The notes under the pieces are model-generated. The model saw nothing but the letters and a program-made list of their open reading frames with translations. It searched no databases and was not told the DNA's origin. A stretch of 18,266 nt of DNA from Acetobacteraceae bacterium. Its GTDB lineage: Bacteria > Pseudomonadota > Alphaproteobacteria > Acetobacterales > Acetobacteraceae. Positions 1 to 6,515 of the stretch are shown one piece after another; the first letter of the stretch is position 1, and the number at the start of each line of letters is the position of its first letter. The DNA is taken from assembly GCA_027306955.1 (NCBI GenBank), contig DAHUXX010000078.1, positions 1-18,266 of the forward strand, in the 5' to 3' direction. The position numbers and the translations under genes are program-made.

Positions 1-244
1 GCAACGCCTCGATCGCAAGCGGGAGTTCGCGCGGGTCGCGCCCCATCTTGCGCACCCACCCCCAGTTGCGGCTGGACTGCTCGGCGCCGATCTCGCCCTT
101 CTCGCACAGCGCGACGGAGACGCCGCGCTCGGCCAGCGTCAGCGCCGTGCACACGCCCGCGATGCCACCGCCGATGACAACGACATCCGCCGCCTCCGGC
201 AGCTTCTCGTCCGAGACCACGGGGTCGGGCGTGGGGCCGGGCAT
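1..244 (-). CDS. FAD-dependent amine/amino-acid oxidoreductase (DAO family), N-terminal part only
   Basis: The gene runs off the left edge, so only about the first 81 residues are visible. After a short polar lead, a Rossmann FAD-binding motif is read (VVVIGGGIAGVCTALTLAERG, dinucleotide glycines G-G-G-x-x-G), ending at an acidic residue (CEKGEIGAE). A following SSRNWGWVRKMGRD segment is typical of the glycine/D-amino-acid oxidase group that includes gamma-glutamylputrescine oxidases. The ATG (242-244) overlaps the TGA stop of the upstream aminotransferase as ATGA, so the two are very probably translationally coupled. Family knowledge says such enzymes oxidise amines or amino acids with FAD. 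The substrate cannot be read from this fragment; pairing with an omega-aminotransferase suggests polyamine or omega-amino-acid breakdown (inference). Confidence 0.85.
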   Translation of the reverse strand, partial: MPGPTPDPVVSDEKLPEAADVVVIGGGIAGVCTALTLAERGVSVALCEKGEIGAEQSSRNWGWVRKMGRDPRELPLAIEAL

Positions 245-1569
245 CACGCGGCTTCCGCCTGGATGGCGGCGGCGAGCGTGCCAAACAGGCGCTCGATATG
301 CGGCTTCTCCACGATCAGCGGCGGCGAGAGGGCGACGATGTCAGCGGTGACGCGGACCAGCACGCCGGCATCGAAGCAGCGGTGGAAGACGCGCATGCCG
401 CGCTCGGCGGGCTTGCCGGCGCGCGGCGCGAGTTCGATGCCGGCGACGAGGCCCATGGTGCGGATGTCGATGACGTTGGGCAGGCCCTTCAGCGCGTGCG
501 CCGCGTCCTCGAAGGCGGGCTCCATCGCCCGCGCACGGCCGGGCAGGTCCTCCGCCGTGTGCAGGTCGCACGCGGCGATGGCGGCGGCGGCGGCGAGCGG
601 GTGGCCGGAATAGGTGTAGCCGTGGAACAGCTCGATGCCGGCCGGTGCCGCGTCCACGATCGCGCGGAAGATGCGGTCGTGCACGGCGACCGCGCCCATC
701 GGCACCGCGGCGTTGGTCAGTCCTTTCGCCATCGTGATGATGTCCGGGACCACGCCAAGCCGCTCGGCGCCGAAATTAGTGCCGAGCCGGCCGAAGCCGG
801 TGATCACCTCGTCAAAGATGAGCAGGATGTTGTGCTTGTCGCAGATCGCGCGCAGGCGCTCGAGGTAGCCCTTGGGCGGCACCAGCACGCCGGTGGAGCC
901 CGCCAGCGGCTCGACCATGACGGCGGCGATGGTGTCGCCGTGCAGCGCCACCAACGCCTCCAGCGCGTCGGCGAAATGGGCGCCGTATTCCGGCTGGCCG
1001 CGGCTGAAGGCCTGGTGCTCCGGCGCGTGGGTCGCGGGCAGGTGGTCGACATAGGGCAGCAACGCGCCGAACTGCTTGCGGTTGACGCCGATGCCGCCCA
1101 CGGACATGCCGCCGAAGCCGACACCGTGGTAGCCGCGTTCCCGCCCGATGAGGCGCACGCGCTGCGCCTCGCCGCGGGCGCGCTGGTAGGCGAGCGCGAT
1201 CTTGAGCGCCGTGTCCGCGCTTTCGGAGCCGGAATTGGTGAAGAAGATGCGGTCGAGCCCCGGCGGCGTGCGCTCTGCGACCTTGGCCGCGGCGGCGAAG
1301 GCGATGGGGTGGCCCATCTGGAAGGTCGGCGCGAAATCCATCGTCGCCGCCTGGCGCTGGATTGCCTCGGTGATCTCGCGCCGACCGTGGCCGGCGTTGA
1401 CGCACCACAGCCCGGCGGTGCCGTCCAGGATCTCGCGGTTGTCGTTGCTGTAGTAGAACATGCCCTCGGCGCGGGCGAGCATGCGTGGGCCCGCCTTGTA
1501 GCCGCGGTTGTTGGTGAACGGCATCCAGAACGCGTCGAGATTGTTCGGGCGGGGGGCGAGCTCGTTCAT
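244..1569 (-). CDS. Omega-amino acid (beta-alanine):pyruvate aminotransferase, class III PLP enzyme
   Basis: A 441-residue class III aminotransferase that should transfer the amino group of an omega-amino acid such as beta-alanine to pyruvate in the cytoplasm. The N-terminus (LDAFWMPFTNNRGYK) and GTAGLWCVNAGHGRREI closely recall the characterised Pseudomonas omega-amino acid:pyruvate transaminases (BauA-like). Visible landmarks are the cofactor phosphate loop SGSES (113-117), Asp253 in LIFDEVITGFGR, which contacts the PLP ring nitrogen, and the likely Schiff-base Lys282 in TMAKGLTN. The length is normal. The ATG at 1567-1569 was chosen because AGGGAG lies a few bases upstream and the family N-terminus starts here; the frame remains open about 45 codons further, without a family match. 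It is co-transcribed with the FAD oxidase, whose start overlaps its stop. Substrate preference is inferred from similarity. Confidence 0.92.
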   Translation of the reverse strand: MNELAPRPNNLDAFWMPFTNNRGYKAGPRMLARAEGMFYYSNDNREILDGTAGLWCVNAGHGRREITEAIQRQAATMDFAPTFQMGHPIAFAAAAKVAERTPPGLDRIFFTNSGSESADTALKIALAYQRARGEAQRVRLIGRERGYHGVGFGGMSVGGIGVNRKQFGALLPYVDHLPATHAPEHQAFSRGQPEYGAHFADALEALVALHGDTIAAVMVEPLAGSTGVLVPPKGYLERLRAICDKHNILLIFDEVITGFGRLGTNFGAERLGVVPDIITMAKGLTNAAVPMGAVAVHDRIFRAIVDAAPAGIELFHGYTYSGHPLAAAAAIAACDLHTAEDLPGRARAMEPAFEDAAHALKGLPNVIDIRTMGLVAGIELAPRAGKPAERGMRVFHRCFDAGVLVRVTADIVALSPPLIVEKPHIERLFGTLAAAIQAEAA

Positions 1570-1678
1570 CGGTATCTCCCTGGTCGACCGCAGGGTCGCG
1601 CGGCGTGGCGTGGACGGCAAGGAGGCTTGGCGCGGGGCTGCGATCGTGCGATTCGTGAGGCGCAAGAGGGAGGGTTCC

Positions 1679-2335
1679 ATGCGCGGACGGATCATCATCG
1701 GCACGCGGCGCTATTCGTCCTGGTCGCTCCGGGGCTGGCTGCCGGTGCGGCTGGCGGGGCTCGACGTGGAGGAGGTGGTGATGCCGCTGGCCGGGGGCCA
1801 CACGGCGAGCATCCACATGATCTCCCCGGGCGGTACGGTGCCGGTGCTCGACCATGACGGCAACCTGATCTGGGAGTCGCTCGCGATCGGCGAATACTGC
1901 GCCGAGCTGAAGCCCGGCCTGTGGCCCGCCGACCGCGCCGCCCGGGCGCTGGCGCGCAGCGTTTCGAGCGAGATGCATGCCGGGTTCCGCGCGCTGCGCC
2001 AGGCGATGCCGATGAGCCTGTATCGCAAGGCCGCCGGCGCCGGGCGGACGCCCGAGGTGCTGGCCGACATCGCCCGCATTGAGGCGATCTGGCGGGATTG
2101 CCGCGGCCGTTTCGGCGCCGGCGGTCCCTTCCTGTTCGGCGCGGATTTCACTGTGGCGGACGCAATGTACGCGCCGGTGGTCTGCCGCTTCCTCACCTAC
2201 CGGCCGGAGCTTTCCGCCGCGAGCAGCACCTATTGCGACGCGGTGCGCGCGCATCCGCTGATGGAGGAATGGTACCGCGCCGCCGCGGCCGAGCCGGAAT
2301 CCTGGCGCCTGCCGGCGGTGGAGGCCCCGCTCTAA
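1679..2335 (+). CDS. Glutathione S-transferase family protein
   Basis: A 218-residue cytosolic GST-fold protein. The N-terminal thioredoxin-like domain (about 4-78) carries YSSWSLRGWLP at residues 12-22, where a serine of the SSWS stretch normally activates glutathione. It also has the cis-Pro/glutathione-contact segment GGTVPVLDHDG followed by WESLAIGEYCAE, matching the usual VPxL...ESxAI. The C-terminal helical domain contains FTVADAMYAPVVCRF, the conserved N-capping box of GSTs. The ATG at 1679 has an AGAGGGAGGG Shine-Dalgarno 4 bp upstream; the open frame extends upstream into the opposite aminotransferase and is ignored. It is divergent from the aminotransferase with a 109 bp shared intergenic region, and ends 9 bp before the end of the convergent aldo/keto reductase. 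The substrate is unknown; detoxification is the generic role. Confidence 0.9.
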   Translation: MRGRIIIGTRRYSSWSLRGWLPVRLAGLDVEEVVMPLAGGHTASIHMISPGGTVPVLDHDGNLIWESLAIGEYCAELKPGLWPADRAARALARSVSSEMHAGFRALRQAMPMSLYRKAAGAGRTPEVLADIARIEAIWRDCRGRFGAGGPFLFGADFTVADAMYAPVVCRFLTYRPELSAASSTYCDAVRAHPLMEEWYRAAAAEPESWRLPAVEAPL

Positions 2336-2344
2336 GCCACGACC

Positions 2345-3289
2345 CTAGACCACGAGAGGGCCTTTCGCGGCGGCATCCAGCGCCGTGCGGACCTGCTCCA
2401 GCGACGCCACGCCGATGAGCGCGGGGGCAATGGAATCGTGGGCGATGGCGAAGCGGATCGCGGCCTCGACCAGGCTGCCCGCCCTGCCCTCGCGCACCAG
2501 CGGCAGGAAGCGCGAAGCCGCGGCGACGTCCGCCGCGTAGTCGTCGCCCGAACCGATCGGCGCGGGTGCGGGGCTGGCGATGGCGTGGCGCTCCAGGGTG
2601 CCCGAGAGCGCGCCGCCGGCGAGGATGCGGATGCCGATGCCGCCGCAGCCCTGGCGCTGCGCCGCAGGCGCCAGTTCCCGGTAGTCCTGGCCCGTGAGGC
2701 CCGGCGGCGGCGGACGTACCGCGGTCGGGTTGATGAGGTTGATGACGATCTGGGCACTTTGCACCACGCCAGACGCGATGACCTGGTGCAGCGCGTCTGT
2801 CTCGCCGACGGCGGTGATGCCAACGAGGCGGGTCTTGCCGGCCTCGCGCAGCCGGGTGAAGGCCGGCAGGACCTCGCCCAGCACCTGCCTGACCGAGAGC
2901 GTCTCGCCGCCGCCCTGCGCCGTGATCACGTTGTGCAGGTGGAAGACGCTGACGTGGTCGCGCCCGAGCCGCTTGAGGCTGGCCTCCAGCGACGCGGCGA
3001 CGGTCTCGGCGATGGCACCGAACTGCTCGGGTTTGAGCCGCACCTTGGTGCCGACGACGGCATCCTCCATGCCCAGGGCGGCAAGCGCGGCGCCGAGATG
3101 CGTCTCGGAGAGCCCGTTGCCGTATTGCACCGCGGTATCGAAGTAGTTGACGCCTGCGTCGCGGCACATCGCGATAGCGCGCTCGCGGTCGGCCGGGCTG
3201 CCGCGGACCATCAGCCCGCCAACAGCGCCGCAGCCGAGACCGAGGACGGAAAGGTTCAGGCCGGAGCGGCCGAAGGGGCGTGTGAGCAT
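2345..3289 (-). CDS. Aldo/keto reductase
   Basis: A 314-residue (beta/alpha)8 NAD(P)H-dependent oxidoreductase. The catalytic tetrad of the superfamily is visible: Asp51 (NYFDTA), Tyr56 (VQYGNG), Lys82 (VVGTKVR) and His119 (FHLHN). The N-terminus, PFGRSGLNLSVLGLGCGAVGG, is the standard AKR opening. The C-terminal cofactor region, ALIGVASLEQVRTALDAA, corresponds to the IPGxxxxxQ-type loop, though with VAS rather than the commoner TSS. The start ATG at 3287-3289 has GGAGG 6 bp upstream and was preferred over a start 12 codons further out. The enzyme resembles the galactose-dehydrogenase/YccK-like AKRs more than the sugar reductases. The physiological substrate cannot be inferred. It diverges from the FAD oxidoreductase at 3539. 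Confidence 0.9.
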   Translation of the reverse strand: MLTRPFGRSGLNLSVLGLGCGAVGGLMVRGSPADRERAIAMCRDAGVNYFDTAVQYGNGLSETHLGAALAALGMEDAVVGTKVRLKPEQFGAIAETVAASLEASLKRLGRDHVSVFHLHNVITAQGGGETLSVRQVLGEVLPAFTRLREAGKTRLVGITAVGETDALHQVIASGVVQSAQIVINLINPTAVRPPPPGLTGQDYRELAPAAQRQGCGGIGIRILAGGALSGTLERHAIASPAPAPIGSGDDYAADVAAASRFLPLVREGRAGSLVEAAIRFAIAHDSIAPALIGVASLEQVRTALDAAAKGPLVV

Positions 3290-3412
3290 GCAGCCTCCAG
3301 TGTCGGGCGGCAGCCTGACGCACAATCCGCCGTCGCGTCCATGGCGCTAACGGGATCGAGAGGAGAGAACGCCAAACCGTCGTGCCGTGCCGGCCGCGCG
3401 GCTTGCCTCGGG

Positions 3413-3439
3413 CGGTCATGACGGAAGCGGCCATGACCG
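3413..3439. promoter_or_regulatory. Inverted repeat in the divergent aldo/keto reductase - FAD oxidoreductase intergenic region
   Basis: CGGTCATG and CATGACCG form a perfect 8 bp inverted repeat with an 11-base spacer, inside the 249 bp between the divergent starts at 3289 and 3539. Its shape (about 19 bp centre to centre, two turns) suits a dimeric repressor or activator site. No matching regulator gene is adjacent. The rest of the region shows only a lone TTGACC (3469-3474) without a clear -10. Confidence 0.3.
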
Positions 3440-3538
3440 GGCGCCAACGCCCGCGCCGCTACTTCCGCTTGACCGGATTCGGTGCGACAGCGCAGCGTTT
3501 TCACCGGTTCCAGGCCATTGGCGAGGGGCATCTTGGTC

Positions 3539-4621
3539 ATGCGCGTTGTCATCATCGGTGCCGGCGTCGTGGGCACGTCCGTCGCATTCCGCTTGGCGGA
3601 ACGGGGGACGCGGACGATCCTCGTCGAGGAGGACCGGCCGGGCGCCGGCACGACAGGGGCGAGCTTCGCCTGGCTCAACGCGCGGGACAAATCGCCGCGC
3701 GCCTACCACGACCTCAACGTTGCGGGCATGCAGGCACACGCGGCGCTGCGCGCGGAGCTTGGCGCCGCCGCATGGTGGCACGGCGGCGGCGCCATGGCCT
3801 GGCCGGTGGCGGCGGACGATGTCGTCCGGCTGCGGCGCTGGGGCTACGGGGTGGAGGAAATCCCGCGCGAGGCGGCGCTGGCGCGCGAGCCGGGTCTCGC
3901 CGCGGCCGCGCTCGGCGACGGGCCGTTCGCCTATTTCCCCGACGAAGGCTGGCTCGACGCCGTGGTGTACGCCGGTGCGATGCTGCTGCGCGCCGAGGCG
4001 CTGGGGGCGGAGTTCCGTCGCGGCAGCGTCGAGGACCTCCTCGTCGAGGAAGGGCGGGTGGCGGGTGTGCGCCTCGCGGACGGCGGCACGATCCGGGCGG
4101 ACACCGTGGTCAACTGCGCTGGCGCGCGGGCGAACTCCGTGGTGCGCGACGCGTCGCTGCACCTGCCCCTGACGCCGAGGCGGGGGCTGCTGGTGGTCAC
4201 GCCACCGGTGGCGACAGGGCTGTCGCGGGTGCTGCACACGCCGGGGGTAAATGTGCGCCCGGACGGCGCAGGGCGGCTGATGCTGCAGGCGGACGAAATG
4301 GATGCGGCGCTGGACGGAACGAGCACGCAGGCGAGCGTCGCGGATTCAACCTTCTTGCTGATGGACCGGGCCCGCAGGTTGCTGCCCGCGCTGGGCGCCG
4401 CGGCGGCGGAGACGACGCGGATCGGCGTCCGGCCGACCCACGCGGACGGGCTGCCCGCACTCGGGCCCGTGCCGGGGCTGCCCGGCTACCACGTCGTCGT
4501 GACTCACAGCGCCGTGACGCTCGGCGCCCATCTCGGGCGGCAGATGGCGGCAGCGGTGACGGCGGGGGAACTGCCGCCGGCGCTGGCGCCGTTCGCCGCG
4601 GCGCGGTTTTTCCAGGAGTGA
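3539..4621 (+). CDS. FAD-dependent oxidoreductase, glycine/D-amino-acid oxidase (DadA-like) family
   Basis: A 360-residue flavoprotein. It begins directly with the Rossmann motif VVIIGAGVVGTSVAFRLAERG (G7, G9, G12), then an acidic ribose contact (LVEEDRPG). ASFAWLNARDKSPRAYHDLN is the substrate/FAD region of DAO-fold proteins. The C-terminal segment GVRPTHADGLPALGPVPGLPGYHVVVTHSAVTL is the conserved closing FAD-binding block of the family (RPxxxDGLPxLGP...). The ATG at 3539 was chosen because it places the Rossmann strand at the very N-terminus and has GAGGGG upstream; a GTG at 3482 in frame would add 19 residues without family support. It probably oxidises an amino acid or secondary amine with oxygen or a quinone as acceptor; the substrate is not readable. 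It ends convergently with the SDR gene. Confidence 0.9.
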   Translation: MRVVIIGAGVVGTSVAFRLAERGTRTILVEEDRPGAGTTGASFAWLNARDKSPRAYHDLNVAGMQAHAALRAELGAAAWWHGGGAMAWPVAADDVVRLRRWGYGVEEIPREAALAREPGLAAAALGDGPFAYFPDEGWLDAVVYAGAMLLRAEALGAEFRRGSVEDLLVEEGRVAGVRLADGGTIRADTVVNCAGARANSVVRDASLHLPLTPRRGLLVVTPPVATGLSRVLHTPGVNVRPDGAGRLMLQADEMDAALDGTSTQASVADSTFLLMDRARRLLPALGAAAAETTRIGVRPTHADGLPALGPVPGLPGYHVVVTHSAVTLGAHLGRQMAAAVTAGELPPALAPFAAARFFQE

Positions 4622-4645
4622 CGTTCTTTTTTGTAAGCAGGAACC

Positions 4646-4663
4646 AACGGACTTCTGTCCGTT
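4646..4663. other. Short perfect inverted repeat between convergent genes
   Basis: AACGGAC and GTCCGTT form a perfect 7 bp stem with a TTCT loop, in the 56 bp between the convergent FAD oxidoreductase and SDR genes. A run of six T residues (4627-4632) lies upstream of the hairpin on the plus strand, so neither strand shows the hairpin-then-U-tract order of an intrinsic terminator. It may act as a weak bidirectional 3' end structure. Confidence 0.35.
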
Positions 4664-4677
4664 CGCGGTCCCGACAG

Positions 4678-5460
4678 CTACCCCATCGTTGAGTTAAACG
4701 CCCCGCCGTCGAGGACCAGGTTCTGGCCGACGATGAAGCCTGAGCCGGCGGCACAGAGGAAGACGCAGGCAGCGCCGAATTCCGCGGGGTCGCCGATGCG
4801 CCCGGCCGGCGATTGTTTCGCCCGCAGCTCGATCTCCTCCTCGACCGTGCGTCCCGCCTTCTCCGCCTGGGCGCGCATGGTGGTGACCAGGCGGTCGGTG
4901 CGGAACGGACCGGGCAGCAGGTTGTTGATGGTGACGTTGTGCGCTGCCACCTGGCGCGCGAGCCCGGCGACGAAGCCGGTGAGCCCGGCGCGCGCCCCGT
5001 TCGACATGCCGAGGTTCGGGATCGGCGATTTCACCGAGGCCGACGTGATGTTGACGACGCGCCCGAACCGCCGCGCGACCATGCCGTCGACCACGGCGCG
5101 GATGAGGAAGATCGGCGTGAGCATGTTGGCGTCGATGGCACGGATCCAGGTCTCGCGGTCCCATTCGCGGAAATCGCCGGGCGGCGGACCGCCGGCGTTG
5201 TTGACCAGGATATCCGGCTCCGGGCAGGCGGCGAGCGCCGCGCGCTTGCCCTCCTCGGTCGTGATGTCGCCGGCAATGGCCGTGACCTTCACCCCCGTTG
5301 CGGCGCGGATGGCGCCGGCGGTCTCCTCGAGCGGACCCGGCGTACGGGCGGTGATGACGAGATCCACGCCCTCGCGTGCCAGCGCCTCGGCACAAGCGCG
5401 GCCGAGCCCCTTGCTCGCCGCGCACACGATGGCGCGCTTGCCCTTGAGACCAGTGTCCAT
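4678..5460 (-). CDS. SDR-family oxidoreductase with non-canonical active site
   Basis: A 260-residue short-chain dehydrogenase/reductase. Visible are a cofactor loop (CAASKGLG, residues 13-20, in place of TGxxxGxG), Asp65 before the adenine pocket (AGDITT), the NNAG motif at 87-90, and the catalytic-serine region NITSAS (around 140-142). The catalytic Tyr-x-x-x-Lys is replaced by S153-N-G-A-R157 in LGMSNGARAGLTGF. The rest is intact, including the NNLLPGPFRTDR block and the C-terminal VLDGG. Relatives with SNGAR and NNxGGPPPGDF blocks are familiar as a coherent subfamily, so this is probably not random damage (from memory). A GGGAGGG Shine-Dalgarno sits 7 bp before the ATG. It follows the thioesterase gene after 3 bp and is surely cotranscribed with it. 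The reaction is unknown. Confidence 0.88.
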   Translation of the reverse strand: MDTGLKGKRAIVCAASKGLGRACAEALAREGVDLVITARTPGPLEETAGAIRAATGVKVTAIAGDITTEEGKRAALAACPEPDILVNNAGGPPPGDFREWDRETWIRAIDANMLTPIFLIRAVVDGMVARRFGRVVNITSASVKSPIPNLGMSNGARAGLTGFVAGLARQVAAHNVTINNLLPGPFRTDRLVTTMRAQAEKAGRTVEEEIELRAKQSPAGRIGDPAEFGAACVFLCAAGSGFIVGQNLVLDGGAFNSTMG

Positions 5461-5463
5461 GGA

Positions 5464-5925
5464 TCAACCCTCCCGTATGAGATCGGCCCCAACGAGATCA
5501 GCGAGGGCCTGGCGGACGTTAGCCGGGATCGGGACCGGGCGCATCGTCTCGCGCGCGACATAGACGTGCACGAAATGCGCCTCCGCCGCGGCAACGTCCT
5601 CGTCGTTGCGGAAGATGCCAAGCTCGTAACGGATGGAGGACGTTCCGAGCCGCGAAATGCGCAGGCCGATGGTGACGAGGTCGGGATAGGAGATTTCCGC
5701 GTGAAAGCGGCAGCCGTTCTCCACGACGATACCGAAGATGTCGGATTGGCCGGGCACCAGCGTGCCGCGCTCGATCAGCACGCGGTTCACCGCGGTGTCG
5801 ATCCAGAGATAATAGACCGCATTGTTGGCGTGGCCGTAGATGTCGTTGTCGGCCCAGCGCGTGGGGACGGTCTGGAAGACGGGATAGTCGGCGCGGGTGG
5901 CGCGGGCGCGTTTTTCGTTTGGCAT
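5464..5925 (-). CDS. Acyl-CoA thioesterase, hot-dog fold (4HBT/YbgC type)
   Basis: A 153-residue single hot-dog protein. VPTRWADNDIYGHANNAVYYLWID matches the 4-hydroxybenzoyl-CoA thioesterase signature, with Asp28 at the position of the catalytic Asp17 of the Pseudomonas enzyme and the H-x-N-N-A-x-Y-Y helix following. The second half (FHAEISYPDLVTIGLRISRLGTSS) is the central helix/strand region of the fold. It should hydrolyse an acyl- or aroyl-CoA in the cytoplasm; the substrate is unknown. The ATG at 5923-5925 gives the usual length. Its Shine-Dalgarno is poor, and a GTG in frame at 5985 would add 20 residues without family match. It is the first gene of a pair with the SDR gene (3 bp gap), suggesting both act on one acyl-CoA or acid pathway (inference). 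Confidence 0.88.
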   Translation of the reverse strand: MPNEKRARATRADYPVFQTVPTRWADNDIYGHANNAVYYLWIDTAVNRVLIERGTLVPGQSDIFGIVVENGCRFHAEISYPDLVTIGLRISRLGTSSIRYELGIFRNDEDVAAAEAHFVHVYVARETMRPVPIPANVRQALADLVGADLIREG

Positions 5926-6050
5926 GGCGGGGCGTGAAACTGCCGCCGATGACGGGCCGCGGCAATGGGCGGCGGCGATCGCCACGCCGCGATGCCTTCC
6001 ACGCGCGGCGGCATCGGGCTATCCGGGAACACGGCAACAGGGAGTGTCCG

Positions 6051-6515
6051 ATGCGGCGATGGGGTAGGGTTCTGGGTCTCGCGATGCTGTCCGGCGGGAT
6101 CGGGGCGCTTGCGTTGAGCCGCACCGGCGCCGCGGCCTCGCCCACCGTCGACGTTCCCGCGAAGGTGAGTTCGATGGCTGCGGCGGTAAAGGTCGGGCAG
6201 GAGATCTACATGCGCGACACGTTCGGCGGCATGCGCACCTGCAACACCTGCCACATCAACGGCGGGCGCACCCCGGGCAAGCTGCCCAGCGGCGCCACAA
6301 TCCCGAGCCTGGTGGGCGCCGCGGCGGTATTCCCGCGCTTCATCCCGGGAATGGGGCGTGTGATCACCCTTGAACAGCAGCTTCAGAAATGCATCAAGGG
6401 CGGCCTGGGCGGCACGCCGCCGGCGCTCGGCAGCGTGGCAATGAACGACCTCGCGGCCTATGTCACCTCGCTCTCCAAGGGCCAGGTGATGGGGAGCCAG
6501 TTCGGGAGCAAGTGA
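6051..6515 (+). CDS. Secreted c-type cytochrome, single heme, TsdA/SoxA-like
   Basis: A 154-residue exported monoheme cytochrome c. Residues 1-29 form a signal peptide (MRRWGR, hydrophobic core, AAA cleavage region), so it should act in the periplasm. The heme is attached at C64-N-T-C67-H68, followed by INGGRTPGKLPSG. The segment FPRFIPGMGRVITLEQQLQKC to MNDLAAYVTSLSKG resembles the block after the heme in thiosulfate dehydrogenase TsdA and SoxA (FPxY...GRVxTLEQRINxC...AYVxWLS). Cys114 lies 46 residues after His68, at about the spacing of the cysteine heme ligand in those proteins. Met101 and Met131 are alternative sixth ligands. The ATG at 6051 has AGGGAG 7 bp upstream. Its stop overlaps the GTG start of hpnK. 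The electron donor and acceptor are not evident. Confidence 0.85.
   Translation: MRRWGRVLGLAMLSGGIGALALSRTGAAASPTVDVPAKVSSMAAAVKVGQEIYMRDTFGGMRTCNTCHINGGRTPGKLPSGATIPSLVGAAAVFPRFIPGMGRVITLEQQLQKCIKGGLGGTPPALGSVAMNDLAAYVTSLSKGQVMGSQFGSK

Noticed and set aside
298..1857. A 519-codon plus-strand open frame over the aminotransferase
   Set aside because: It is an antisense shadow: the opposite strand encodes a complete, motif-supported transaminase, and this translation has no recognisable features.
2193..3434. Long minus-strand frame over the aldo/keto reductase, and the 812-2254 minus-strand frame
   Set aside because: Both are composition-driven (Arg/Pro/Ala rich) alternatives to well-supported genes in another frame or strand.
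3469..3497. Possible sigma-70 promoter starting with TTGACC before the FAD oxidoreductase
   Set aside because: No acceptable -10 box occurs at 16-19 bp spacing.
5926..6050. CGATGCC/GGCATCG inverted repeat between the thioesterase and cytochrome genes
   Set aside because: It is only 7 bp with a GC-rich spacer and no nearby promoter elements I could identify; chance is likely.
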